This document shows, one piece after another, positions 47,803 through 60,015 of a DNA stretch of 64,000 nucleotides (its first letter is position 1; each line of letters opens with the position of its first letter). This DNA is from Rhabdornis inornatus (lineage: Eukaryota > Chordata > Aves > Passeriformes > Rhabdornithidae): NCBI GenBank assembly GCA_013397075.1, contig VWZS01010096.1, positions 744,001-808,000 of the forward strand, written 5' to 3'. Below the pieces are notes generated by a model, which ran no database searches, was not told where the DNA came from, and saw only the letters and a program-made list of their open reading frames with translations. The position numbers were made by a program, and so were the translations under genes.

Positions 47803-48241
47803 TGATGCCTTGGAGTGGCTACCTAGAACAGAGGCCAGACAAGGTTAGGAGAATGAAAGCAGGTATTTATTGAAGGTCTTCAAGCAGATACACCTTGGGC
47901 AGTCAAAAGCCTCTGAGAGGGGCTACACCCAAGATGGACAAAGGTCTCGAGTTTTTCAGACAATTTTAAGTTTGGTCCATTTACATATCAGGGGTTAATC
48001 CTCCAATTACAGCTTCAAGTAATGAAGTGATATACCCTCAGTTTGCCCCTCCCAATTCACTGTTGTTTACATCTCTGAGGGTCTGAGACAGTAGGATGTC
48101 CTTGAGTTTCAGGCCTCGAGAGGAATTGTTTTGTCTGAATAAAATGTGAAGACAGTAGCTAACACTCTATATGGAATTTAGAGTCATACACTAAAGCAAT
48201 ACAGGACCTGAAAAATATAAAAGCTACATCCTAAGGCATCA
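47803..48241 (-). mobile_element. LTR, minus strand, inverted termini
   Basis: About 439 bp with 9-bp inverted termini TGATGCCTT / AAGGCATCA. On the minus strand AATAAA (plus 47866-47871) is followed by about 60 bases of U5, the correct layout. The interior (AGACCTTCAATAAATACC, CATCTTGGGTGTAGCCCC, GTAAATGGACCAAA on the minus strand) is one I recognise from songbird LTRs. No exact target-site duplication is seen, so the flanks are diverged or the true ends are a few bases longer (TGTG.../...CACA). Confidence 0.78.
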
Positions 48242-49379
48242 GCAGTGCCACCTTGAAGGGCAGTCTCTTGCCCAGTGACAGAGCAGAGCAGCCCTCCTAC
48301 ACCAGCTCATGACAGCAAGCAGTGTGTTCATCACTTTTAGCTTGAGGAATGTCACAGTGGCCACAGTGGTGCTAAAGGTTGTGGCCTTTGCTGGAGAAAG
48401 AGACTCAAACAGCATTTTGGTAATTGTAAGGTGACAGTGGGGAGGGCAGTGACAGAGCTGACTGTCCCTCCTCTGGAGATAGGTCAGTGCCTCCAGGGGT
48501 GATGCTCTGAACAGGCAGAGGTGGGTAAGTCTGGGCTGGATGTTTTGCTGGATTTGGGAGGGGACCTGCAGTGTGGCTGGAGTCAAGGCCTCCAAATCTC
48601 TGTAGCCCCGTGGGAGATGCCAGAGAACTCTTTGCCTCTTTTTCTCTCAGTTCCCAGCTGAGGGCTAACCTTCCCAAAGCCATGGCTGGATTTGATTGCC
48701 CAGCCCTAAGGCTAGTCTGGGTTCACAGCTGTGTGGGGCATTCAAATAACAACAGTCATGTGGTGTGGAGTGGTTTTGGGTCCACATAAAGTACGGTTTT
48801 GAAAATGCAGGGGTTGGCAAGTCCAGGCTGACAGCTTTTAGAATAATTGGTTTGACGGTCTGGACCTCTAATGTAACGTTTTATCACGTCCAACAGATTT
48901 CTGTTCCAAACTCCCTGAGGAGATCCCTAAAATAGCTGTTCAATGAATAGCTTTTCCCTGCAGCTAAGTGAGAGGTGCTGGCATTTGACAGATTTTGGAA
49001 AACCAGCCCCACGACCTTACGGATTATCTCCCATCTCCTTTGCTCCTCTGGCTGGTACTGGAAGTGAATCACAGGCAAATGGCCAGGTCTTGTAGTGGCC
49101 AGCGCTCCAGGTCTTCATTTCATCCCCAGCTCTGTTGGGAATGTGCCTCTTCCAGCAGTTCCTGCTCCTGATGCTTTGAGATCCCTCTCTGCAGAAGTCC
49201 CCAGAGACACGTGGTGTCCTGGAGACCACACACACAGGGATTTAGAAGTCCCAGCATGGCCAGAGCTCTCCTCTCGTGTCTTATCCTCCAGCCTGCAGGC
49301 ACTGGGTTCTTGCAGGGACACCTCCAAGCTCACTCCTGGTTATGAAGATGTCTGGGCTCTCTGATACAGCCTCACGTGC
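48242..49379. other. No gene recognised
   Basis: Ordinary composition; nothing recognised. Confidence 0.45.
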
Positions 49380-49720
49380 CTTCTGCTTTTAGTGCTGTGT
49401 ATGAGTTGCTTTCTGCCGACTAAGATTAATTGAATATGTAAAACAATAGGTGCAAGGAATTAATACAGGGCTTTGTAATATAAGATGACTTTTATTCTAG
49501 TTTGAATACTTCACACAGCAGCTATAAGTGCATTAGTTTTATTGATCTATATTCATAGAATTATTTAAATGTACCCTCTGGTGCTGAGTGTCAGGGATTT
49601 TCCAATGCTTGCCACTATGCATTTTTCATTAGAGGCTAGCGAAGGTAGATCCAAACTTTGACTGCCCAGGCAAGATTAATTTCATCTTGACAGCCCCAGC
49701 CAAACACAAGCAGAGTGTTT
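49380..49720. promoter_or_regulatory. Candidate conserved regulatory block
   Basis: AT-rich and repeat-free: AAGATTAATTGAATATG, AAACAATAGG (SOX-like), GGAATTAATAC, GTTTTATTGATC, AGAATTATTTAAATG, CATTTTTCATTAGAGG and AAGATTAATTTC. High ATTA density. Inference only. Confidence 0.33.
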
Positions 49721-51429
49721 TGAGAGCTGACCACTAACCATGGTCTCACAACACGTCCCCCGGAGCGGTTTCCCAGGCTGCCTCCTTTGGGCTCTCCTGC
49801 ATCGTCAGCCTCTCACTGCTGCCAGGGCACACTGGTTCCCAAACACCCTGGCTCCAGCAAGGCTTTTCTTCTGCATTTTGTTTTAAAGAATGAAAATGGA
49901 TGGGTTCCTATATATAGCTGAAACTCTTGTGTTAAAACCCTGTCTTGTACCACGCATACTAAGCCTGGCCTGATCTTTCAAGGTCAGATGTTTGGCAGGT
50001 GCCAACACTCTGTAGCTGGTAGAACATTTCTTCCATCCAAATGTGTCTGGATTGCCTTGTATTTAATCAGATTTTTTTTCACTTTTGTCTAAAAATGCTC
50101 TTTCCCTTCTCTAGTGAGGAATTGAAAAGAAAAAAAAAAGAGAGGAAAAATAACAACTTGATTTCTGGTGAAAAGCATTCTCAAGTTTTTCTTTTAATAA
50201 TGTTTGATGGTAGTCACTAGCCAAAGGAAACTGTACTTTTTTAATTTGTAGAAAACTTAGGATGAAAAGAGCTAAGCTTCCCAGAGAAAAACGAAATGTG
50301 ATGGGGTTTAGTGGTTGAGGCAGATGGGAAGGCAGCTTTGCCACCCAGGTTTGTTGTGAGGTTGGGTGGGGGGTGGGAGCTCTTGTAACCCCAATTTCCT
50401 ACCTTGGGTTGCTTGTTAAGGTCATGGGCAGTCTCTGGTGTCTGGTAAGAGGATGAGCTCACACTGCAGCCCTTGCTGAAGGGAGGACACCAAGAAGGTG
50501 TCTGTCCTTTAGCTGACAGCCTAGTGAAACTAAAACCCTCCGAGTTTTCTGTCTCTCTGCTAAATTGGGTTAAAATTAGCTGACAGGTTCCAAAGAGATT
50601 GCAACACACAAGCCTGCGGTGTAATTGCATAAGCCACTTTCCTTGGGAAGCAAGCTAAAAACCAGCAGCATGTTTTACAGCACTTATTGTAACAATCACT
50701 TTGTGTCTGGTTCGATGTTCACAGCAGCGTCTGGATGTGAACTCGAGGAGTGCTGGAGGGGTACACAGCCCGTGGGGCTCCTTGGGAGCATGTGTGTGGA
50801 TGCTGCAGCAGGAAAGCCTTTGGGATTTGGGATCCCAGCCCTGCAGAGATGCTGTTATCGACCCTGATGGTGAGGCTGTGCCTGTCTAAAACCTCCTCTG
50901 AAGCTGGCCTTGCTCCCCCTGTTTTGTCCTTGGGGCTGGAGGAAGAAGAAGCTCTCAGAGGATGCTGTTGCCTCTCTGCTGCTTTGCCTTAGGGCTGCTG
51001 CTTTCCATGAGAAGCTTAAAACTTCGACTTTAATCCTTTCAGGATCAGGGAGTGGGATCTCCTCTGGGCCTTGCAACAAGGAAGTGCTGCCTGATTCCTT
51101 GTCCCGTCCCAGCTGACAGTGGCTGCAAAGCTGTCCTGGAGAAGGCTGTGCCTCGGGAGTGGAGCAGGGCTTGCAGCATTGCTGTGCAGGTGGCCCTCAG
51201 GTGTGTCTGCTCCTCCCAGGTGTGTTCTGTGCTCCAGAGCAAGTGCACAGCCTCGCAGGGCTGTACAGTGTGGAGGGACATTGCCTCTGGTGGCCCCTCT
51301 CACCACTCTGCGGAGTGACTTGGAGGAAGATCTTTGTTTTCACGTTTTAATGTATTTATTTGTTAATAAACGGAGGGGGTAGGATGGAAAACGGCCCTGG
51401 CATCACCATCTCCCCATGGCTCAGCACCC
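49721..51429. other. No gene recognised
   Basis: A short oligo-A run lies at 50128-50139. Near 51340-51373, TTTTAATGTATTTATTTGTTAATAAACGG resembles a 3'-UTR end with an AATAAA signal (51366-51371), but no upstream coding exon is recognised. Confidence 0.4.
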
Positions 51430-51690
51430 TCCCGCAGCGGGGCTGCAGATGGAGCAGGGCTGGGCATCCCCTCGCTCTTGCTGGTCCAAGCAAGCCCTGC
51501 CCTGTCCTTGCCGGGGCCAGCTGCCCCCCAGCCCGGGGTGCCAGCGCCCAGAGCCTGCCCGGCGCTCGGAGCAGGCGGGTTCGTGAACTTGGCTATGTTT
51601 TATAGCCACTAGAGGGGGGTCAGAGACTGCTGGCTTGGGCTGTCGGCTGCGGGCAAGCCCGGCTGGGGGGCTCGGCTGAGCCCCACCTGG
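51430..51690. promoter_or_regulatory. CpG-rich patch
   Basis: About 15 CpG dinucleotides in 260 bp of GC-rich sequence, well above the surroundings. It could be a small CpG island, an orphan promoter or simply a GC-rich patch. No exon start is evident. Confidence 0.35.
51606..51618 (+). promoter_or_regulatory. CTCF-core-like site
   Basis: CCACTAGAGGGGG matches CCASYAGRKGGCR except G for C at position 12. It lies inside the CpG-rich patch. Motif only. Confidence 0.3.
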
Positions 51691-54121
51691 GCAGGCAGCC
51701 CTTCCCTGGTCCTCAGCGTGTTCCCAGCATCAGTGGGAGCTCTCTGGGGAAGGGCAGTGCTGCAAGCCAGGACGGGCTGTCTGCATCTGCTCTGCTTCCT
51801 CCCCACGGGGATATGGATGTGTGAGCAGGGAGGGAGCCCTGGGCTAGCAGCGAGTCAAGCTGGGGAGTCCCTGCAGCCCAGGAGGGTTTGTCAGCTCAGC
51901 TGCAGGAGCATTTTGTAACCCAGAGTGCTCGTGTCCCCAAAGCCGGTGTCCCCCAAAGTCTTCTCTTGCTCACACATGAGCCTGAAGCCACCTGAGGCAG
52001 CTCTGGGCAGAACCCCATCAGCTCTTCTGGCGCTTGGGACATCCCTCCATCAGGCTGTGCTGATGCCCCAGCAGGGAGCTGGGAGTCCTGTGGCTCTGCA
52101 AAGTGACACCCCAGTGTCGCTGTGGGTGCCCAGCCCAGGGTGTGTGATTTCAGCCATCCCTAAAGGGGAGGCACTGAGATTTGCCCAGGAACATCAGGCC
52201 ATTGGGATCACTGGAGCAATTTCAGCTGGCCAGGAGCAAGTCTGTTTATTGTCTCTGAAACCAGGCATTCGAGGTGCTCAATTTCCTTTGCTAGCAAAGC
52301 CCAGAGCAGTGTTTTGTGCCAAGATGAGAAGAGATGTTCAGAACACTTTTATAGCTCATTGTTTTCCCTCGTGGGCCCCTATATGTGATATTTTCTAAAG
52401 GGGGAGGAAGTGCTGGATTTTCCATTTCAAGGTGCTGCTCTCCAAATTCTGAGTGATATGAGCCATAACACTTGCAAAGTTCTCACGGACACCTTGGCAA
52501 GGCTCAGCCCACTTCTGAAGAGAGAGGAAAGGATGAAAAGACTTGACTGCCCTTTACAGAGCCTGGCACAGCATCGAGAGGGGCTTTTCCTCCTGGGAGC
52601 AGCACACTTCTGCTGCTGTCACATGGTGGATTTTCCTGGTGGCTCTGGAGCAGGATGAAAAAGCAGGTGGCATCAAAATGATGTTCTAAGGTCCCCCACA
52701 CTTGTTGCTGAGAGCAGCCAGTCCCTAACACATCACAGGAGCAGCCTGTTCTCCGTGCCACTGGGAAGTGACGGGGCCTGGTTGCATTAATGGATGGGAG
52801 GGATTTGGCCTCTCTACCCCTCGGCCTCCCCACAGCTCCAGGATCGTTTTAAGTGCAGGGCTGTGGATTATAAATTATACAGCATTTATAATCAGGAAAA
52901 CATCTGCTGGGTGCTCTTTGCAGTGGACAGGGCCAGCCAAAGGCTCCAGGACACGACGCGTAGGGGTTGCACCAATCGCCACCTGTCTGCTCCTATAATC
53001 GAGTTGATTTTTTACGATCTTGACATCAGCTTTCAAGATGCATGATCTATGTGTTTATTTAGCTGTCTTTCCTGGCGTCCCTTAGTTTTGAACTCCTGTA
53101 AATCCTCCCACAGTTGGATTTCTGCACTTTTCAGAGATTACATTTCCTGACAGTACATTTCTCCTTCCCCCTCACTCCGTTGACAGCTCAGGCGAGGCTC
53201 CAGGGACAGAAGTGTTCAAACCTGGCTCTAGAAAGCGTAGCTCTGACACACAGCAGGTCTAACTTTCCAGGGCTGAGGAACTGGTACCGGTATGAGCAGG
53301 AGAGGTGACCCAAATGTGCTGCTTGGAGGTTGAAGTGCCCCTCCAGGTTCAAAATCGATCCAGGGGCTGTGTCAGCCTCCAGGACTTGTCCATGAGAGGC
53401 CCTGCCCAAGTCATGTCTCCAGGCCAGACAGGTAAGTGGACTTGGTGTGGCCAGAACAGCAACTTTTTGTTAAAAAGCCCAAATTCTGGCTGGTGGGCAG
53501 AGGGTTTTGCAGTTCTGTTTGTTTAGGTCCCCATGGCCCTTGCTCACTGATGTTCTCACTTCAACAGGACTTAACCCACTCAAGAGCTTCCGAGGGATCC
53601 CAGTTCAAATGATTCCCAGAAGGATTGCATTATAAATGCCCTTGTTTTTCACAAAACCACGTCACCTTTGTCCTCTTCTTTTGGGGAAGTACAGCTAGTG
53701 CTGAACTCCACCAGCTTCCAGATGTTTACAGATGGATGAATACTTGCACACTGGGAAACAACACACAGTGGCCTTTGCTTTTTGTGCTTTTTTCTTCCAG
53801 CAAAGCAGGTGTTGTTGAGCAGAGCTATAAGCCAAGAAACCTCTGAAATCTGTGTGATGTTTCCTACAACCCTTAGCCTCTGACTGCAGCAGCTGGGAAT
53901 ATATCTCCATGGAAAAGCTGTATGAGTTTTAAGGCTTAACATGGGCTGATCTGGTTTTCCAGGTGTGGTTTGCATCCAGCCTCCCTTTCCCAGCCTTTGG
54001 TCACTCCTTGTCCTCTTTTGCCCTGTCTGGCCTTTTTCTTATCCCTTTCACAAATCTCTTCTGCCTGGTCCTCAGCCCCTGTGCTGCCAGCCACAGCCCC
54101 TTCCTTTCTCTGCTCCTTCCA
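51691..54121. other. No gene recognised
   Basis: A repeat-free AT-rich patch at 52850-53060 (GGATTATAAATTATACAGC, ATAATCGAGTTGATTTTTTACG) may be old regulatory DNA. A 157-codon forward frame (51925-52398) shows no domain. Nothing else recognised. Confidence 0.4.
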
Positions 54122-54165
54122 CACAGAATCACTAGATTAGAAGAGACCTTCAAGATCAAGGAGGA
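54122..54165 (-). mobile_element. Short CR1 3' tail, minus strand
   Basis: CACAGAATCACTAGATTAGAAGAGACCTTCAAGATCA is the reverse complement of a CR1 3' end of the CACTAGGTTGG type. Similarity fades after about 45 bases. A very short, severely truncated copy. Confidence 0.6.
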
Positions 54166-57100
54166 GGGGAGACTTCCAGGATCCAGAGCCATCCTGGCTC
54201 TGCCCCATATCATGCCTTGCCACCTGATCCCTGACTCTCCACTCAAACTTCTTAGCCACCAATGACATGTGAATTAATTTATTTACAGCTTTAATACCCC
54301 TAGAAGGAGTCTTCTGCTTGACTGCATGCTGAGGGTTTCCCCATCTCTTGGAGAGGACTCCTGGCTCCAGCAGGTACTGTGCCTGATGTTTTTCTGAAGC
54401 CAATGTGAACTTATCCCAGGTACAAATTCATGTTTAAAACCCTTGCACTTGTGTTTGGATCAAGTGGCATTCCCACCCACTGCTAACCCTTCTTCTGAGC
54501 TCCTCTGCTGCCTGCAGCAGCACTCAGAGGTGTCCAGATAAAAGGGATTTGAATGTTCTGTGTATCTCAGGACATGATTTCCCAGCTGTGTTACCAGGCC
54601 CCAGTTGTACCTGCTGTTTCACTCATCTCTCAGTGGTGCTGCCTCCCGCTCAGCGGTGCCATTTTAAACACCCAGCAGGAACAAAGCTCCTGGTATAAAT
54701 CCAGTTTCCCATGGGTTTGGGCTAAAACCTTCAAGTTTTCATCCACTAAAGATCTGGCTGGACAGCTGAACCTGTAGGTAAGTGACAACACACCTGTATG
54801 TGTATGACAATGTCACTCTTGCTGTGACCTGGCATGCTTTGGTGCATTTGTGGGGCCATGACTGAGAAACCCACAGAGGCAGAAAGCATGTCCTAACCAA
54901 TGTCTCTGCATTGGCTTCTTTTTCCTATCCTTCCCAACATGATCCTCACTGCCAGGTCTTCTCAGCCATCCTTGTCCAGCAGAGATGGGAAGAACTGATG
55001 ACTTACCACGGCATAGTTTACCCCTCTGCATAATGAGGTGTTGAAGGCTCTCTTTCACACTGGGCTGGAGAGTTGCCTTTATGGGCATCCTGAAGTCTTG
55101 GGCTTGAATAGAAACCCATCTCCCACTAGCAGAAGATTGGATACACCTCATCATCACTTGTGCATATTTTTGCCTGCCACGCAATCACAGGAAAATGGGT
55201 GAGGAAAGATTGATCTGTAGGTACTAATTTTATGGGGTGTGTGGAATCCACCTCCCATCAATTTACCAACAGGCTAGAAGAGACGATGTCCTTATCATTC
55301 CCCTCATCCTGGCAGGGAATAACCTGCCAAATGAGCTGTCCCTTTATAAGGGTGTTATCATGTAGAACAGCGAAGCAGATTTGCACCTCTGATGGCTCCA
55401 TGATAATTTATATGGCATTGATGCCCAGCTGAAGCCTGGGTCTTGTAGTGTTGCTCCTTGGGAGAGAGATCTTCCTGTCCTAAAGTGCTCCAGGTGGGAC
55501 AGGGAATGGAAGTGTGCTGGGAGCAAACAGGTTTCATGGTGAGGCTGCTGCAGGCTGAGAGCGGATCCTGCCACGCCAGACTGCCTATATCACAAATAAT
55601 TGAAGTCAAGTTTGCCCCTACAGGGCTGCTTGGACTGCAGCAAAGCTGTTGTGATCTGCCCACATTGCATGTGTGTGCTCCTGCAGAAAGTGGCTTAGAT
55701 GGAGCTCAGTCCCTCAGTGAATTCCCATTGTCCCCACCCCATTTTCCAAGTGGTTCTGTGACCACCATGTTCAGTTCTCAGGGCTGATGAGCCTTGCCCA
55801 GCCCAGCTCTCACCACCAGCCTGTGCCTTCCCATCACATTCAGGCTGGAAAGGACCTTCCTTGGAAACTCTCCCTGCTACCAAGAGCTGGTGACATGGCT
55901 TGCTAATGGTGTCACAGCCAGACTTTGCCCCCTAGGTCTCATCTTTGGAGCCAGCACACTTATTAGAAATGCAAACCTTCTCTTACCCCATATTTTTTAA
56001 AAAGTATCACTGAAAACTAAGGCACAGAGAAACGGAGCCCTTTGCCCAAGGTCATTAACCAGCTGCAGAGTCTGGAATAAGAGCGCCCTGATTTCCTGGT
56101 TTTGTGTCACAAAATGTGAACAGATCCTTACTCTGATGACAGCGAGGGTTTTACTGTAAGGAAGGGGGGGAAAAAAAGCCATATTTCAACATGCTTCTTG
56201 CTCTGTCCCTGAGTGCATCCCCCAGGGTGAGAGTGAAGTCAAGAGGCTGCTGTGAAAGGGTTATAGCCGACCTCTGATCACAACCGATTAATGACAGCCC
56301 CAGGGAGCAAAAGCCCTTGAGCTGCCAGGAAGGAGGTGAGCATGGAAAAGCAGAGAAGTTTTAAATGCAGCAGCCAGAGTCCAAAGTAGAACAGCAGCTG
56401 AGGAAACAGCTGTGCCTGGACACAGTGCAGGAATGGAGGGGATTCATCCATCCCCAGCAGGCTGGATCCAACCCTTCAGTCCTCTCTGGCCAGACTTGTT
56501 GCTCTGAATTTGCTGGTGATAATTTGGGGCTTTTTAATTTGTTTGTTCAAACGAAGCAAAAAAATTTTTACTTTGAGGGCAGGTTAGTATTTAGCTGCAA
56601 GTAGACGACAGCAACATTGTGTGAGGGTGAGGAACACTTGTCAAAGCAGGGAAACTGAGGCAGGACACCAGGATGGGGCGGGCAGAGCCAGGACCAGGAG
56701 GAACACCCACTTCTCTCCGCACCACCAGGCATGCAGCTTTGTGCTGGGCTCAGCAGAAACCTTGCCTTAATGTAATTAAAGGATGAGCAGAGGCTGTTTA
56801 CGAGAGCAGAGGAGGGCATGCCGGGAAGATGCTCCATCCCCAGCTCCAGCTGCTGCACAGGAGCATGACCCTGGATGAGGATGTGCACGGCTCGGATGCT
56901 CTCCAGCTTTCCAGCTCTCCCATGAAGGGCTGAGAGCAAATTGGCTGCTAATGCAGACAGGGGCTGGCTGGACTCAGCACTAAACACTGTGGGATGGATG
57001 AGGAAACCCATGCTCCTGCTCCAACAGGTCCAACCCTGCTTGTTAGACCTGGTCAATAGTTTCCTGTCAAAAGCAATTCTCTGTCAAGCAGACGTTGGGT

Positions 57101-57462
57101 TTTTTTTGTTTTGTTTTTTTTTCCCTTCTTTTTCAGCCAAATTTCTTGCTTTTGGTGCTCGGGGCTTTTTTCTCTCCTTGCTTAAAAAACAATGGTGAAA
57201 ACAGGGTTGTCAGCTCTCAGAGTCTGAATCTGAAGGCTCAAGCCAGCAAGGTCTGCAAGTGTATTTTTGATTTTATGTCAAAAGAAAAAAAATAAAGAGA
57301 GGAATGGAAGAAGGTTTTTAAGAACTGATTGTCACAGTGGAAAAACACATGTTAAAGAATGTCAGGAAAATTTCTGGGGGCTTTGTTTCTGTAAGACTCC
57401 TTGATGGCTTGTATTTGTGGGTCTGAGGGTAGTTCAGATGGAGCAGAGCTTGTGATTCTTGA
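54166..57462. other. No gene recognised
   Basis: Possible regulatory patches lie at 55010-55060, 55270-55430 (CCATGATAATTTATATGGC), 56260-56300 and 56510-56600. T-rich sequence lies at 57100-57135. No transposon or exon recognised. Confidence 0.4.
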
Positions 57463-57540
57463 GTTGGTCCTGTGGAGGAGTTGCACTTTGATGATCCTTG
57501 TGGGTCCCTTCCAACTCAGGATATTCCATGATTCTGTGAG
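57463..57540 (+). mobile_element. Short CR1 3' tail, plus strand
   Basis: TTGATGATCCTTGTGGGTCC, CTTCCAACTCAGGATATTCC and ATGATTCTGTGAG are the last 78 bases of a CR1 element. Confidence 0.85.
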
Positions 57541-58164
57541 CTTGGGGACAGGGATGGTGGCAGCCCAGCTCTGGTGACATCTGAAGGTCCCTGTCAGCAT
57601 GTCCCACTCCCTGTGCAGGTTATGAGGCCTGCTGTGTCTTCTCTGCTGGTTCAGCTCAATGGGCAAAGCTTGCACTCAGCACTAAACTCAACAGCTCCTC
57701 AATATAACAAAAATGGATGGAGAAATGCTGCTTTCTTTGGGAGGCTTTGGGTGGAGTCTGTGCTCTGTCCCACAGGATTTGGAGCAGACAGACTGGCTGG
57801 CTGAAGTGATGCGGAGGTGCTGTCCCACCCAGAGGGAGCACAGTGATGATTTTTGTCCTTCTCTGGCCCGCTGGGTGTCCACCTGCGAACATCTGTGGTG
57901 TCTCTGGCAGCACCATGGTTTCAAGGGTTGATGCTCTGGCTCACGTGGGTGTAGCTATGACTTGCACAAAGGAGGACCACGCTGGGAGCCAGAGGCTGGA
58001 GGGTGCCTTGCTCTGTGAGGATGCACAGAGGTGGGGGAGACCTGAGGGGATGAGCTGGCCCCAGGCTTGCCAAAGCTTTTGGGTGTTGCCAGAGTTAATG
58101 CAGGGAGCGCGTGCGCGTCTCGCGTGTGTTTATGCATGCAAAGAAGTGCCTGCTGGGGAAGGAG
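57541..58164. other. No gene recognised; alternating CpG stretch
   Basis: GCGCGTGCGCG at 58107-58117 and CGCGTGTG at 58121-58128 form a mostly alternating purine-pyrimidine stretch that could adopt Z-DNA. Otherwise nothing. Confidence 0.4.
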
Positions 58165-58420
58165 TGGAAGGCTTGTGATTTATCATTGCTCTGTAATGGG
58201 TGCCTTGCTTCTAGTGAAAGAGGTCAACATCCCTGAGAGATACCAAACCCCCTCCTTATTAACGTCCTGTTACAGCTAATGGCTTGGGGTAGGGCAAGCA
58301 GGTCTTACAAGGAAGGCATTAAAGAACAGCGCGACTTGGAAGGGAAGCCAAAGAATTTACAGCAATATTTACACAGAGGCTCTCCCCAGAGATAAGGAGG
58401 TACACAGTCAGCTCGGGAGA
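58165..58420. promoter_or_regulatory. Candidate conserved regulatory block
   Basis: Repeat-free, with GTGATTTATCATTG, CCTTATTAACGTCC, TTACAGCTAATGG, AATTTACAGCAATATTTACAC and two GATAAG words (58392, 58419). Inference only. Confidence 0.25.
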
Positions 58421-59469
58421 TAAGCACAGCTGTGGGACCAGGCAGAGCAGGCACTGTTGTTTGTGCATCCTGAAGTTCAACGGGATCAGAAGCCAGAGCT
58501 GTGTGGTGCGGGAGAGGGGGATGCGAGCAGGACCACACACACCAGCTGGGCCCTGGCCTCTGGAGGCACAGATGTTGTGTTTGCTCAGTGCCTTGCAGTG
58601 AGAAATGGGGCCAGCAGTGCTCCCAGACCCAAGCCCCAAACCTGGGCTTGAAGGTATGGATTAATACAAATTAATGAGTGCAGTGTCCTGTCCTGGTGAA
58701 GATGTGGAGGTCTGGCCCAGGTTAATGTGGCAGCCACCACCTGTCCTGTCCACCACATGTTTTGGGAGCTGCAGGTTGACAGCTGTTTCTCCAGAGAGTC
58801 CTGCTAGTGCATCCCAGCTCCATCTCCAAGAACTCACCTTGATTCCACCTGGGGAGCCCTGGGGACACTTTTCACAGCCCAAAGGGAAAAGACCTCTACA
58901 TTTAATTTGAGTCCAGACACAATTCCTAGTCAAGCATGTGTCCCAGGGCACAGGCTGTACAAGGTCACCCAACCTAGGGAGCGACTGAGAAACCTCATCT
59001 CTTTCCTGTCCAGGTGATGCTGCAGTCAGGTCTCCTCTCCTCAGTTCTTTAGTTCCACTTTTCCACCTTTCCTGTTGGCTCTGGGAGACGTACAGTGCAT
59101 CTGTGTTCAGCTGATGCGGTGCTGGCTGAAGATCTCTCAGACCATTCTCAGCCAAACAAGCCAAAATCCCACATCCTCATCCAGCAAAATCTCCTGACCC
59201 AAACCCAGCTGAAGACAAAAAGATTTTCACTTGTTTTTGTTTTTTTTTCTCATTGACAGCACCAGGCTTTGGATCTACTCCTGTGGAGAAACCAAAAAGC
59301 CCTGTGCATAAGGCCTAAGAAGAGAGCCCAGCCTGCTCCATGCCCCCTTCCTGCATCAACCAGACGCCTTCCCTCTCACTCCTGGTTTCTTTATGTGCTC
59401 AAATCATCCCTGGCCACCACCTTATCCTGTGCTAGACTCCATCTCCACCATCCTCCCTGGCCCCTAATA
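58421..59469. other. No gene recognised
   Basis: A 167-codon minus-strand frame (58661-59164) shows no domain. Nothing else recognised. Confidence 0.4.
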
Positions 59470-59760
59470 GCACTCGGCCACCGATCTCCAAGCGCTCCAT
59501 CCATCATTTGACTAGCACATTATTTATTTACCATGGGGGAGAGAAAGGAGTTGGGTTGTCTGGAGAACGTATTAAATTTTCATTTGTTCTCATTGATTCC
59601 TGAAAGGAAATTGCTGAGTTATGCCATCAGGTTGGACGATATGGAGAGCATCTACTAGAGGGGAGTACTGGGTGTGAAACAGGGGCAGAGTTGAGGTTGT
59701 TTTGAATATTAGATGGAAGTTACGGTGACCATTTAGCTGAGCAACCTGATGAAATGTATC
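59470..59760. promoter_or_regulatory. Candidate conserved regulatory block
   Basis: CATTTGACTAGCACATTATTT, GTATTAAATTTTCATTTG, CATTGATTCC and CATTTAGCTGAGC in repeat-free sequence. It borders the CpG-dense minus-strand frame. Inference only. Confidence 0.25.
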
Positions 59761-60015
59761 GCCTGCCTCCCTCAGTCTCTGCTGCAGCTGCCTGCCCAGA
59801 CTCTTCCCGGTTTCTCCTGCCATATGGGACACACGTGGTGCTGTTTCCTCCTGGCTGCTGGGCGAGGAGCTCTCGCTCGCAGGTTTCCCCACCGACTCCG
59901 GAGCACCGTGCGTGTGCGTGGGAGCGGCTTCTGGCGAGGGCTCCTTCCCCGTCTGCAGGAGCTGCTCGGCCTCTTCCAGCTCATCCCAGTCGGTTTGGAG
60001 ACAGTTGCCTCGCAT
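59590..60015 (-). other. Possible coding exon, CpG-dense open frame
   Basis: A 141-codon ATG frame on the minus strand. Its first about 90 codons are hydrophilic and acidic or Ser/Pro-rich (MRGNCLQTDWDELEEAEQLL...), unlike most chance frames here, and coincide with about 14 CpGs in 59860-60015. No family is recognised, and the upstream sequence has no good acceptor. The 3' half overlaps the AT-rich block, so any real exon would be shorter. Could be chance or a CpG-rich regulatory element. Confidence 0.18.

Noticed and set aside
55835..55880. Possible CR1 tail (CAGGCTGGAAAGGACCTTCC)
   Set aside because: Only about 20 bases resemble CR1 and the typical terminus is missing.
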